Assembly (NCBI GenBank): GCA_944321825.1
Contig: CALUMU010000002.1
Coordinates: 248,001 to 312,000 of the forward strand
From: Candidatus Amulumruptor caecigallinarius
Lineage (GTDB): Bacteria > Bacteroidota > Bacteroidia > Bacteroidales > Muribaculaceae
DNA: 64,000 nucleotides
Direction: 5' to 3'
The first letter of the stretch is position 1. Each line of letters starts with the position of its first letter. Both the position numbers and the translations under genes were made by a program. Positions 56,793 to 64,000 of this stretch are shown piece after piece. The notes below the pieces were generated by a model. It searched no databases and was not told where the DNA came from. It worked only from the letters and a program-made list of their open reading frames with translations.

Positions 56793-57509
56793 ATGAAGAA
56801 GTGCCTCAACTGCGGCAACGATTGTTATGACAGATTCTGTCCGAAATGCGGACAGTCAACCGCTACGGGACGCACCACCTGGCGGTCTTTCTCCCTCACG
56901 TCTCTCCTTGAGATGCTGAGGTTCCAGGGCAGGAACCTGCACACCTGCGGCGAGCTGCTGCTACACCCCTGGACAGTCATAGCCAACTATACTGCCGGAC
57001 GAAGAGTGCGCTACTCATCCCCCCTGCTTTTTCTGCTGACTCTCGCCATCTTAGGGACCCTGCTCTCATCGTGGGCAGGTCTGGAGGACAACGACGACCG
57101 CAGCTCCTACCTGCTGCGCTTCCACAGCTTCAGCTCCGGCATGTTTACAGTGTGTATGCTTCCCCCGGCGATATTGTCACTGCGGATTGTCTACCGGAAA
57201 TACGGAATAAAACGATACAACACCCCCGAACTGCTTATCGCCGGCATATACCTGTCAGCCCTGTCATTCCTGATTGACATCATATTGCTGCCTTTCGATG
57301 CATGGATTATAGACACAAGCGGCACCAACTTTACAATATTTCTGGTCTACTGCTCGGTGTGCGTGTTCAAGGCTTTCCCCATCAGACCACTATGGAAAGC
57401 GGAACTACGGTTTATATGGTTCGTCATTCTGACCGGCCTGTTCCTGGGCATCTACATACTCGCCCTTGAAGAAATAACGAAACTTATCTTAGGGCCTATA
57501 ATTGAATAA
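56793..57509 (+). CDS. DUF3667-like membrane protein with zinc ribbon
   Basis: A 238-residue protein with an N-terminal zinc-ribbon (CLNCGNDCYDRFCPKCGQ, residues 4-21), then a helical stretch (FSLTSLLEML) and about five membrane helices. This matches DUF3667, common in Bacteroidetes with unknown function. It is divergent from speA and has its own promoter. Confidence 0.75.
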   Translation: MKKCLNCGNDCYDRFCPKCGQSTATGRTTWRSFSLTSLLEMLRFQGRNLHTCGELLLHPWTVIANYTAGRRVRYSSPLLFLLTLAILGTLLSSWAGLEDNDDRSSYLLRFHSFSSGMFTVCMLPPAILSLRIVYRKYGIKRYNTPELLIAGIYLSALSFLIDIILLPFDAWIIDTSGTNFTIFLVYCSVCVFKAFPIRPLWKAELRFIWFVILTGLFLGIYILALEEITKLILGPIIE

Positions 57510-57547
57510 AATTCTTACACACTCGTTGACAGTCACCTCACACCGCC

Positions 57548-58003
57548 TCAGTCATGCTCGTCATCATCAAACACTAACTTCATATCCACGTGCTTCTGAC
57601 CGTCAAGCATGAATATTCCCGAAGTCTGACGGAAACCGACCGTGCTGTACATATGCGCTGCATATAGCTGGGCCTCAATGGAAATAGACGGGGCATCGAA
57701 CTCTTCGTGCGCGATGCGCACCCCCTCGGCCATAAGCGCCCGCCCGATTCCACACCTGCGTCTGACCGAAATCACGCGCCCGATGTGTATGTCATCGCTG
57801 CACACACCCGGAGGTATCACCCGCAGGTAACCTATCAGCTGGCCGTCATCCACAGCCATGAGGTGTACCGACACCTTATCAGCCTCGTCGATGTCCTGGT
57901 ATGCGCACCGCTGCTCCACCACAAACACCTCTGCCCTCAGACGGTAGATGCTCCACAACTCGTCATTGGTCAGCTCATAAAATCTTTTCGCTACAAACTC
58001 CAT
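57548..58003 (-). CDS. GNAT family acetyltransferase (ElaA-like)
   Basis: A 151-residue GNAT with the ElaA pattern: YRLRAEVFVVEQRCAYQDIDEAD near residue 21, IGRVISVRRRCGIGRALM (acetyl-CoA loop R/QxxGxG/A) and IEAQLYAAHMYSTVGFRQTSGIFMLDGQKHVDM near the end. Substrate unknown. It is followed upstream by the second MITE-like repeat. Confidence 0.92.
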   Translation of the reverse strand: MEFVAKRFYELTNDELWSIYRLRAEVFVVEQRCAYQDIDEADKVSVHLMAVDDGQLIGYLRVIPPGVCSDDIHIGRVISVRRRCGIGRALMAEGVRIAHEEFDAPSISIEAQLYAAHMYSTVGFRQTSGIFMLDGQKHVDMKLVFDDDEHD

Positions 58004-58033
58004 AGAATCAGATAAAACACCAACTAAATTACT

Positions 58034-58225
58034 GAACTGATTTAAACTTATTGCAAATTAACCTTTCGCGGCTGGTTTCGAGACGTTTTGAACTTTCTAA
58101 GGAGCGATGGGGTTCCATCGTGACCGATAAAAGCGAAGAAAACGGCCGGAAACAGACCGAAAGGTTAACTCAAAGGGTTGCATCAGTTCTGGATTTAACA
58201 TTTTGAAATAAGTTTAATTCAGTTC
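58034..58225. repeat. MITE-like repeat, copy B (long)
   Basis: A 192-bp element with about 25-bp terminal inverted repeats: GAACTGATTTAAACTTATTG at the left and, read in reverse at the right, GAACTGAATTAAACTTATTT. The inner part shares GGGTTGCATC-type sequence with copy A but also has a central block absent there. No ORF inside. Confidence 0.7.
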
Positions 58226-58229
58226 AATA

Positions 58230-58460
58230 TAAGTAACTCGCAAAAATTAGTTATAAATAATTTTTGCAAGTAACCTTGCGTGCTTGCATGTCTTTGCTCG
58301 TCTTTTCGTCCGATTTTCCACTCCCGCTCAGTCGCTTGGCTCGCTTTATCGGCTTGCCGCTTTGGAGCGAAGCGAAAAAGTACCTCCATAGCTCGGCTTA
58401 AAAATCACCATGAAAAAAGCTACGCAATTACTATGCAAACTAATTTTTATGAGTCACTTA
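58230..58460. repeat. Adjacent inverted-repeat unit
   Basis: TAAGTAACTCGCAAAAATTA at 58230 is nearly repeated in inverse orientation at 58438-58460 (about 20 of 23 bp). The left end is also a local hairpin (GCAAAAATTA with TAATTTTTGC) and matches the sequence next to copy A at 27834. It may be a second, nested mobile unit. Confidence 0.45.
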
Positions 58461-58614
58461 CCTGTATTTAGTGGCAAAGTTAATGATTTATAGCCTGTAT
58501 TAAAAATATCCCTCACCCCATCTCAGCAGTCTTGCGCCATCATCCGTAACCACCATCTTTTGCGAAAAATCCGAAAAATATCTCTCAACACTTGCAGACT
58601 ACAAAAATTGTTGC

Positions 58615-58622
58615 TAAATTTG
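58615..58622 (+). promoter_or_regulatory. tRNA-Ser promoter, -7 box
   Basis: TAAATTTG, 42 nt before the tRNA; a partial -33 (TTG) near 58592. Confidence 0.6.
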
Positions 58623-58664
58623 CATTGCTTTTTTAAGAAAAGCACATCGGCAGCAATGCCTACT

Positions 58665-58751
58665 GGAGAGGTGGGTGAGTGGCTGAAACCACCAGTTTGC
58701 TAAACTGACGTAGGAGCAATCCTACCACGAGTTCGAATCTCGTCCTCTCCG
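58665..58751 (+). tRNA. tRNA-Ser (GCT anticodon)
   Basis: An 87-nt class II tRNA: acceptor GGAGAGG/CCTCTCC, long variable arm (GTAGGAGCAATCCTAC), T-arm ACGAG-TTCGAAT-CTCGT, discriminator G, anticodon GCT at 58699-58701 (reads AGC/AGU). CCA is not encoded. Confidence 0.95.
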
Positions 58752-58756
58752 CGAAA

Positions 58757-58799
58757 AGACAGCCTCTTGAAAACTGAAATGGTTTTCAAGAGGCTGTCT
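58757..58799. terminator. Terminator shared by tRNA-Ser and the ADP-ribose operon
   Basis: A perfect 18-bp stem (AGACAGCCTCTTGAAAAC with GTTTTCAAGAGGCTGTCT) and 7-nt loop, between the tRNA and the convergent operon end. Confidence 0.8.
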
Positions 58800-58897
58800 C
58801 TATTTAGGTTTGATAGCGATTTCGGGGACTCCTGCTACTCCAAGGTCATCGCCAGGATGTTCAATCTGGTCAATATTTACCGAACTACATCTGTCTA

Positions 58898-59308
58898 CTA
58901 CCATTTGATAATGCAATGGATAAACTCGATAGGCAGACTGACGTTGCCGAGCGCAAGGCAGCCGACAAAAAGGGGTGCTATTTCATCGGGACGGAAACCG
59001 GCAATGCCGCAACCGATTTTAGTCACGAGGAAACGCTTGTCGGGATGCTCCCGCGCATAGTCGACGAACTGGTCCACATAGGGCTTTATGGCTTCGGGGC
59101 CGCCGTGCATCGTGGGGATGGCATAGGCTTGCCCCTGCATACCTACGCCCACGCCCCACTTCGCGCCGAAATGTCTCATGGCGAATGCGGCCGCACCGCC
59201 TCCATGATGCCCCTGCAGGTTGCTACCGAAAACGAACACCTCGCCGGTACGCAGCGCGGAAATATTCTCCGGCGTAACGCCGCACTTGATCGCAGATGAT
59301 TTATTCAT
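58898..59308 (-). CDS. Macro-like ADP-ribose-binding family protein
   Basis: A 136-residue cytosolic protein. It carries VFVFGSNLQGHHGGGAAAFA, then YAIPTMHGG and VTKIGCGIAGFRPDEIAPLF, a pattern of a small macro-domain-like family often annotated as hypothetical. Such proteins bind or hydrolyse ADP-ribose derivatives; the FGSN/HGxGAA loop would hold the ligand. It is the last of four genes with gaps of 11, 14 and 15 bp. The function is inferred from fold similarity and operon context. Confidence 0.65.
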   Translation of the reverse strand: MNKSSAIKCGVTPENISALRTGEVFVFGSNLQGHHGGGAAAFAMRHFGAKWGVGVGMQGQAYAIPTMHGGPEAIKPYVDQFVDYAREHPDKRFLVTKIGCGIAGFRPDEIAPLFVGCLALGNVSLPIEFIHCIIKW

Positions 59309-59323
59309 GGCTTGATTGTTTAG

Positions 59324-60034
59324 TCACTTTTCATCCTTGTCGAAGTAGTCGGCGGCGGCATCCTTCAGGCGACCGAACAGTCCGCGCCGGCCAGCTTCGC
59401 TTTTAGCAGCACTGGGAGCACAATCAGCCATGACCTCGCTGGTACGGCTATAGTATGCCATGCGGCTGCTGCGCTCGTGGGCAAACATGGCCTGTGTGCC
59501 GGCTTCGTCCTGCTGGAACTCCAAGGCATTATCGATGTTGAGAGATGCGGCTGTGCCTTGCACGTCGATATTTGCCCCGATGAAGTTGAAGCTCCAGCCC
59601 TCCTCCTTCAGTGCGCTTATCATCTTCGCCACCTTCTCGCAAGTGTAGTGCTCTGACGCATTCTCCATGCCGTCGGTGATGATGGTCACGCTGCCGATGG
59701 CCATCTCCTTGTCTTTGACCACGGCTTTGAGGTCGGCAAGAGTTCCGCCCACAGCATCATATAGCGGAGTGCCTCCCCATGGGTTATACTGCTCGTCGCT
59801 GATATGCGGCACAGCTGCAATGGGCTGGTTCTTGATAAGGTAGCGCGACGGTATCTTGTCGTTAGCCTGAAATGCATAGATGCTCACATAGTGGGTCTGC
59901 GTGTCGGCAAACTTCTCCTGGGCGGAGCGAATAGTGTTGATAGTCTCGTTGCAGCCGCTGACAGTCTGGCGTTTAACATGGCTCATGCTGCCGCTTTCGT
60001 CAAGGATAATCAAGTTATAGATTTCTGTTTTCAT
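59324..60034 (-). CDS. Cytosolic von Willebrand A-domain protein with complete MIDAS
   Basis: A 236-residue protein without signal peptide. The vWA domain is complete: DESGS (residues 12-16), a Thr in GGTPLYDAV and an Asp in IITDGMEN, so it should bind Mg and a partner. The C-terminal 45 residues are basic with an FGRLKDAAADYF helix. Intracellular vWA proteins of TerY type work as adaptors in nucleotide/stress systems. It sits between the ADP-ribosylglycohydrolase (14 bp) and the macro-like gene (15 bp). Confidence 0.85.
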   Translation of the reverse strand: MKTEIYNLIILDESGSMSHVKRQTVSGCNETINTIRSAQEKFADTQTHYVSIYAFQANDKIPSRYLIKNQPIAAVPHISDEQYNPWGGTPLYDAVGGTLADLKAVVKDKEMAIGSVTIITDGMENASEHYTCEKVAKMISALKEEGWSFNFIGANIDVQGTAASLNIDNALEFQQDEAGTQAMFAHERSSRMAYYSRTSEVMADCAPSAAKSEAGRRGLFGRLKDAAADYFDKDEK

Positions 60035-60048
60035 AATGGTTAATTTGG

Positions 60049-61092
60049 TTATTGGGTTATGTATAGACCGTCTGCCATTTTCAGGATGACATCGTGCAGT
60101 TCAAGATTGCGTTTGAAATGGTCGGGCAAGGCATCGTAGCCGTGGAGTGCGCCAACAAGATTGCCGGTGACGGCTCCGGTGGAATCGCTGTCGCCAGAGT
60201 GGTTGACAGCGGCTATGATGGCTTGCTCAGGATTTCTGAGATGCTTGAACATCGCATAGATGGCGATGTAATAGGCTTCTTCACCTGTCCAGCCCTCCCC
60301 TATCTGCCGTATGGCATCGGCTTCCTTTATATCCGTGCCAGCCAAATGGAGAGCGTTGCTGACGCCATCGGCGAAATCCATGTACAAGTCCTTGATTTTG
60401 CTGTCATCTACATCAGTCTTTAAATATGCCATAACGGCCAACGAACAAGAGGAAAGCATGTCACCTAAATTGTTAGGGTCTTCCAAACAGACTTTATAAG
60501 ACTCTTCTCCTAATTCCAAGAGCGACTGGATGACCACGGCAAACTCCCCGGCGGAAATCCATCCCAAAGGATGCTTGTGAGTCATGCAGGTCGCATCGCA
60601 AGCCATACGGGCCGTTTTTGCCAAATCCCAGCGATGCAACGCGCCATAAATACCGATGGGAGCCACACGCATGATACCACCGCAGCCTTTGCTGTTGTTA
60701 CAGACAGGAACTCCGCATTTGATATTCTGCAAAGCCGACATACACGTACATCCCGGCGCACGGCGGGAATACAGAGCAGGGAGATTGCTGATCCAGCACT
60801 TGGCATCGGCAGTGGGCGAATATTCGCCTGTCTGTGTGCGGTACCACTCCAGATAAGCCGCCTGTATATCGTCAATCAGCAGTCCGTTGGCAGTATAAAG
60901 CGTCATCTGTGTGTCATCAGAGATTTGCGCAACACCGTCAGCCAAGTCGTAACGGGTGATGCCATGAGGTCCATACTTGGAGAGAATCTGCCCATAGCTC
61001 ATAAATTCCACAGAGTAGCCGAGAGCATCACCGGCTGCACCTCCGATGAGACATCCACGTATTTTGTCTTGCATCCAGTTCATATTATACAT
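60049..61092 (-). CDS. ADP-ribosylglycohydrolase family protein
   Basis: A 347-residue cytosolic hydrolase of the DraG/ARH fold: IRGCLIGGAAGDALGYSVEF at the start, metal ligands in ISDDTQMTLYTA, and the second ligand site in NHSGDSDSTGAVTGNLVGA. It would remove ADP-ribose from a protein or nucleic acid, or act on a related ADP-ribose compound. It lies 11 bp after the Nudix regulator gene. The start could be residue 4 (MNWMQDK). Confidence 0.92.
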   Translation of the reverse strand: MYNMNWMQDKIRGCLIGGAAGDALGYSVEFMSYGQILSKYGPHGITRYDLADGVAQISDDTQMTLYTANGLLIDDIQAAYLEWYRTQTGEYSPTADAKCWISNLPALYSRRAPGCTCMSALQNIKCGVPVCNNSKGCGGIMRVAPIGIYGALHRWDLAKTARMACDATCMTHKHPLGWISAGEFAVVIQSLLELGEESYKVCLEDPNNLGDMLSSCSLAVMAYLKTDVDDSKIKDLYMDFADGVSNALHLAGTDIKEADAIRQIGEGWTGEEAYYIAIYAMFKHLRNPEQAIIAAVNHSGDSDSTGAVTGNLVGALHGYDALPDHFKRNLELHDVILKMADGLYITQ

Positions 61093-61103
61093 TAAAATAG
61101 CGG

Positions 61104-61802
61104 TTATACATTAAATGGGTTATCGGGCGACAAGCATCCGTCGGTCTCCGCTTTATAAGCATCCTCATCAAAGGAGTAGAGATTTGGGAAGCGGTTATGC
61201 GAAGCCACAGGGCTTACCCCCTCATCGCGCAGCAAGCCTGTAGAGGACATCTTGCGGGCAAAGTTGCGCCGGTCATAAGTGATGCCGTTAACCGCCTCGT
61301 AGAGCCGCTGCAACTCGTTCATCGAAAACTTTTCGTCGAGCAGACGGAAACCGACAGGCTTGGCGCGCATCATCTCTGGCAGCCGCCGACGGGCCATGGC
61401 AATGATGTCATGGTGGTCGAACGCCAGCGGCGGCAACTCGTCCACTTCAAACCATGAAGCCCTGGCGGCATCATCGCCCGCTATCAGTCGGAAGTCGGAC
61501 TTCCGCACCAAAGCAAGGAACGCTACCGTCACGACACGTTCCCGGGGGTCACGCCGCACATCGCTGAATACATGGAACTGCTCCATATAGATATTTTCTA
61601 CCCCGGTTTCCTCTTTAAGCTCGCGCAGCGCACACTGCTCCACGGTTTCATCCATATTCATGAAACCGCCGGGCAACGCCCATAAGCCTTTGAACGGCTC
61701 TATGCCACGCTCTATGAGCAGGATGTGGAGCTGCTTGCCGTCAAAACCGAACACCACGCAGTCGGTGGTCACAGCCGGATGAGGGTACTTGTACTGGTAC
61801 AT
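61104..61802 (-). CDS. Nudix hydrolase / NrtR-like regulator (winged-helix tail)
   Basis: A 232-residue protein: an N-terminal Nudix domain with a perfect box (GFMNMDETVEQCAL plus RELKEETGV) and a C-terminal winged helix (FRLLDEKFSMNELQRLYEAV; GITYDRRNFARKM). This is the NrtR layout, in which the Nudix domain senses ADP-ribose or a similar ligand and the winged helix binds DNA. The Nudix box is intact, so it may also cleave ADP-ribose. A palindrome in its own promoter fits autorepression. An alternative is an AraR-type Nudix regulator of sugars, but no sugar genes lie here. Confidence 0.88.
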   Translation of the reverse strand: MYQYKYPHPAVTTDCVVFGFDGKQLHILLIERGIEPFKGLWALPGGFMNMDETVEQCALRELKEETGVENIYMEQFHVFSDVRRDPRERVVTVAFLALVRKSDFRLIAGDDAARASWFEVDELPPLAFDHHDIIAMARRRLPEMMRAKPVGFRLLDEKFSMNELQRLYEAVNGITYDRRNFARKMSSTGLLRDEGVSPVASHNRFPNLYSFDEDAYKAETDGCLSPDNPFNV

Positions 61803-61847
61803 CGTTTTGTAATTTGTTTTGAAATTTGATGCGTCAATTTAACACTA

Positions 61848-61878
61848 CAAAATTAATATGTATTTTTGACATATCAAA
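61848..61878 (-). promoter_or_regulatory. Promoter of the ADP-ribose operon
   Basis: Minus strand TTTG (61875-61878), 19-nt spacer, TAATTTTG (61848-61855). Leader about 39 nt to the Nudix gene. Confidence 0.8.
61856..61874. promoter_or_regulatory. Candidate operator for the Nudix regulator
   Basis: ATATGT-N7-ACATAT, a perfect palindrome that fills the whole 19-nt spacer of the operon promoter. A bound dimer would block polymerase. Confidence 0.6.
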
Positions 61879-61888
61879 ATTTATGACC

Positions 61889-61933
61889 CGTTTGTTGAAA
61901 AAATCGGGGCGTTTGTTGAAATCGCCCCGATTT
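61889..61933. promoter_or_regulatory. Tandem 12-mer and hairpin upstream of tolC-like gene
   Basis: CGTTTGTTGAAA occurs at 61889-61900 and 61910-61921, 21 bp apart (about two helical turns). An 11-bp perfect stem (AAATCGGGGCG with CGCCCCGATTT, 61901-61933) overlaps the second copy. Could be an activator site or insulating terminator. Confidence 0.45.
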
Positions 61934-61959
61934 GTTTCCCACGGCACGAAAACGCACAT

Positions 61960-61967
61960 TATATTTG
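61960..61967 (+). promoter_or_regulatory. Efflux operon promoter, -7 box
   Basis: TATATTTG followed by C, 32 nt before the ATG at 62000. It excludes the longer frame that opens at 61826. Confidence 0.65.
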
Positions 61968-61999
61968 CATCACAAATCAACATGAATCATATCTATAAC

Positions 62000-63382
62000 A
62001 TGAATTTTACAGGTAAGATTATACGTACCAAGCGGGCTGCACTCGGCATATCGGCCGCAGTATGGCTCATCCCTACGGTCGTATCGGCGCAAGATGCCGC
62101 CCAGTCTCCGTGGACGCTACAGGACTGCATCGACTACGCGCTCGAACACAACCTTGAGCTGCGGCAGAAGAAGATTGCCACCGAGCAGTCGCAGGTGGAC
62201 ATCAAGGCTGCCAAAGGAGCATTGTTCCCGTCGCTATCATTTGCCACGAACCAGAATGTGTCATGGCGTCCATGGTCCAACTCGTATGTCAATATTACCG
62301 ACGGTGCACTCTCGTCGACTAATTCCACGGTCAACTACAACGGTTCATACGGATTGCAGGCCCAGTGGACGGTATGGGACGGCGGCATAACCCACAAAAA
62401 ATATGCCCGCAGCAAGCTCGCCAACGAACAAAGTTCGCTTGACGAGGAGGCTACCGGCCTGTCGATACAGGAGCAAATCATCCAGGCATACACGCAGATT
62501 CTCTATCAAACGTCGGCAGTAGATGTCAACAAGCAGATTCTCGAATCGACTAAAACGCTCTGCGACCGGGCGAAAACCATGTACGAAACCGGGACAATGT
62601 CACGCGCCGACTATGTACAGATGGAGGCCCAGGTGAGCCAGGAGGAGTATAACGTGACCAATGCGCAGACACAGCTCGCGGAGTTCAAACTGCAGCTCAA
62701 GACTCTGCTGGAGATTGTGGACACCGACGAGATGGATGTCGCCGTGCCCTCAATCAGCGACGACAGGATTATGAGCGCGCTCCCTTCGGTCAAGGAAGTT
62801 TACGCCTATGCTTCGTCAAACCGCCCGGAGATGCGCGCCGAGAAGCTCGCCGTGGAGCTGGCCGACATGGACATATCCATAGCGAAGCGTGGCTATTACC
62901 CCACAATCGCCCTCTCGGCCGGCATCAACACCAACAGCGCATCGGGCTTGGACCAGAGCTGGTACAACCAGATAAAGGAAAATCTCAGCAACTCTGTAGG
63001 GCTGACAGTGAGCGTGCCCATATTCGACAAGCGGCAAAACTCCACGAACGTAAGCCGCGCCAAACTCGACAAAGAGTCTGCGCTGGTAAATCTCGAGATG
63101 AAAAGCCAACAGCTCTACAGCGACATAGAGGGCTACTGGCTCAATGCCACCAACGCGCAGCAGCAGTATGCTTCGGCTCTGAAAAATGCAGCGAGTATGC
63201 GCGAAAGCTACCAGTTAGTGAGCGAGCAGTTTGCCGTAGGGCTGAAAGACATCGTGGATTTAACCACAGGCAAAAACAACCTCATACAGGCGGAGCAGCA
63301 GATGCTCCAGTCAAAGTACACTGCGGTACTCAACCGTGCAATACTCGACTTCTACAACGGGTCAGAACTTAACATCGAATAA
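62000..63382 (+). CDS. TolC-family outer-membrane efflux protein
   Basis: A 460-residue TolC-like channel from MNFTGKIIRTKR, with a signal peptide ending near VVSAQ. The two OEP repeats are visible: TLQDCIDYALEHNLELRQKKI and AKGALFPSLSF in the first, AYASSNRPEMRAEKLAVELADMDISIAKRGYYPTIALSAG in the second, and the final DLTTGKNNLIQAEQQMLQSKY. The frame opens at 61826, but the -7 box at 61960 and the lack of leader-like sequence favour 62000 (61982 is also possible). It is followed by an adaptor gene 22 bp downstream. Confidence 0.92.
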   Translation: MNFTGKIIRTKRAALGISAAVWLIPTVVSAQDAAQSPWTLQDCIDYALEHNLELRQKKIATEQSQVDIKAAKGALFPSLSFATNQNVSWRPWSNSYVNITDGALSSTNSTVNYNGSYGLQAQWTVWDGGITHKKYARSKLANEQSSLDEEATGLSIQEQIIQAYTQILYQTSAVDVNKQILESTKTLCDRAKTMYETGTMSRADYVQMEAQVSQEEYNVTNAQTQLAEFKLQLKTLLEIVDTDEMDVAVPSISDDRIMSALPSVKEVYAYASSNRPEMRAEKLAVELADMDISIAKRGYYPTIALSAGINTNSASGLDQSWYNQIKENLSNSVGLTVSVPIFDKRQNSTNVSRAKLDKESALVNLEMKSQQLYSDIEGYWLNATNAQQQYASALKNAASMRESYQLVSEQFAVGLKDIVDLTTGKNNLIQAEQQMLQSKYTAVLNRAILDFYNGSELNIE

Positions 63383-63404
63383 AGTAAGTAACTATACATA
63401 ACAT

Positions 63405-64000
63405 ATGAAGAAAGCAGCTATTTTAGCCCTCTTGCTCCCCGCACTCATATCGTGCGGCAAGAAAGGCGACTTACACTTCGAGACCGCCAAAGCAGAGCTT
63501 CGTGACCTCAGCACAAGCGTGACGGCCACAGGAACCATCGAACCTGTGACCAAAGTCGAAGTGGGTACACAGGTGTCGGGCATCATCGACAAAATCTACG
63601 TGGACTATAACAGCGAGGTCACGAAGGGACAGATTATAGCCGAACTCGACAAGACCAACCTCCTTGCGGAACTCGCTAACGCCAAAAGCAATCTGGCCAA
63701 CGCACAGAGTTCATTAGACTACCAGACAGCCAATTATAACCGCTACAAGACGCTGTATGACAAGGGTCTGATTTCAGCCGACGATTTTGAGCAGGCACGT
63801 CTCAGCTACGAGCAGGCACGTCAGCAGGTGGCCATCGAGGAGCAAAACGTGTCAAAGGCGCAGACCAATCTGGGCTACGCCACCATAACATCCCCTATCG
63901 ACGGCGTGGTATTGAGCCGCGAGGTGGAGGAGGGACAGACCGTGGCATCGTCAATGACAACCCCGACACTGTTTATCCTCGCCCGCGACCTGACAGACAT
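63405..64000 (+). CDS. HlyD/MacA-type periplasmic adaptor (runs off window)
   Basis: The first 198 residues of an efflux adaptor; the gene continues past the window. It has a lipoprotein signal (LLPALISC), then the biotinyl-lipoyl-like half (EVGTQVSGIIDKIYVDYNSEV), the coiled-coil hairpin (about 75-150: ANAKSNLANAQSSLDYQ, LISADDFEQARLSYEQARQQV) and ATITSPIDGVVLSREVEEGQTV. This is the MacA pattern, so a MacB-type ABC permease probably follows. Part of one operon with the TolC-like gene. Confidence 0.9.
   Translation, partial: MKKAAILALLLPALISCGKKGDLHFETAKAELRDLSTSVTATGTIEPVTKVEVGTQVSGIIDKIYVDYNSEVTKGQIIAELDKTNLLAELANAKSNLANAQSSLDYQTANYNRYKTLYDKGLISADDFEQARLSYEQARQQVAIEEQNVSKAQTNLGYATITSPIDGVVLSREVEEGQTVASSMTTPTLFILARDLTD

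Larger units (their letters stand above)
58004..58664. other. 660-bp gene-free region before tRNA-Ser
   Basis: Holds MITE-like copy B (58034-58225), a hairpin and flanking homology (58233-58285), an adjacent inverted-repeat unit (58230-58460) and the tRNA-Ser promoter. No ORF is supported: a 63-codon frame at 58280 is chance. Confidence 0.6.

Noticed and set aside
61826-61999. N-terminal extension of the TolC-like protein
   Set aside because: Contains the operon promoter and the tandem repeats; the signal peptide begins only at MNFTGK.

Overview
The window looks like chromosomal DNA from a Bacteroidales gut bacterium, most likely in or near the family Muribaculaceae. Evidence: genes rarely have Shine-Dalgarno sites but follow A-rich leaders; many promoters fit the Bacteroidetes pattern (-33 TTTG, about 19-20 nt, -7 TAnnTTTG); sigma-70 is the short 286-residue RpoD; and the gene families (GldB, PCMD, Wzi-like, VorB, tricorn-like S41, N-acetylmuramidase) are typical of the phylum. 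The family-level placement is an impression, not a search result.

Layout. 1-9 kb: carAB, a sensor kinase lacking the usual phospho-acceptor His, an ABC-F ATPase. 9-15.5 kb: Fsr-type MFS exporter, PCMD-type secreted protein, then a leftward run DUF805-purN-Wzi-like porin-lipocalin lipoprotein. 15.4-22 kb: a lipoprotein, a tight operon (N-acetylmuramidase, parE, coaD, S41 protease) and pepD. 22-27.5 kb, rightward: OmpH-like lipoprotein, a queuosine-precursor transporter behind a preQ1-I-like riboswitch, YjjG-type phosphatase, surface lipoprotein, GldB-like lipoprotein, acyltransferase. 27.5-29.85 kb: a small islet (DedA, two unknown proteins, a MITE-like repeat) flanked by a duplicated acyltransferase gene end. 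29.9-43 kb, leftward: cinA, tsaD, tricorn-like protease, trxA, YccF, mutS, the four-gene 2-oxoacid:ferredoxin oxidoreductase, rpoD. 43-50 kb: ABC exporter, tRNA-Met, ferritin, GntR plus a second ABC system, TraB/GumN lipoprotein. 50-58 kb: ilvA, groES-groEL behind a sigma-54-like promoter, truA, speA, DUF3667 protein, ElaA acetyltransferase. 58-58.8 kb: second MITE-like repeat and tRNA-Ser. 58.9-61.8 kb: a compact four-gene operon for ADP-ribose/NAD chemistry (Nudix-NrtR regulator, ADP-ribosylglycohydrolase, cytosolic vWA protein, macro-like protein). 62-64 kb: start of a TolC/HlyD-type efflux operon.

Most interesting parts: (1) the four-gene ADP-ribose operon, whose promoter has a perfect 6-7-6 palindrome filling the whole 19-nt spacer, suggesting autorepression by its first gene; (2) the islet whose ends carry two versions of the same gene tail, a signature of site-specific integration; (3) the MITE-like repeat family; (4) the preQ1-I-like element; (5) the sigma-54-like groESL promoter. 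I saw no CRISPR array, no transposase and no phage module. All assignments come from reading the sequence; no database search was run.
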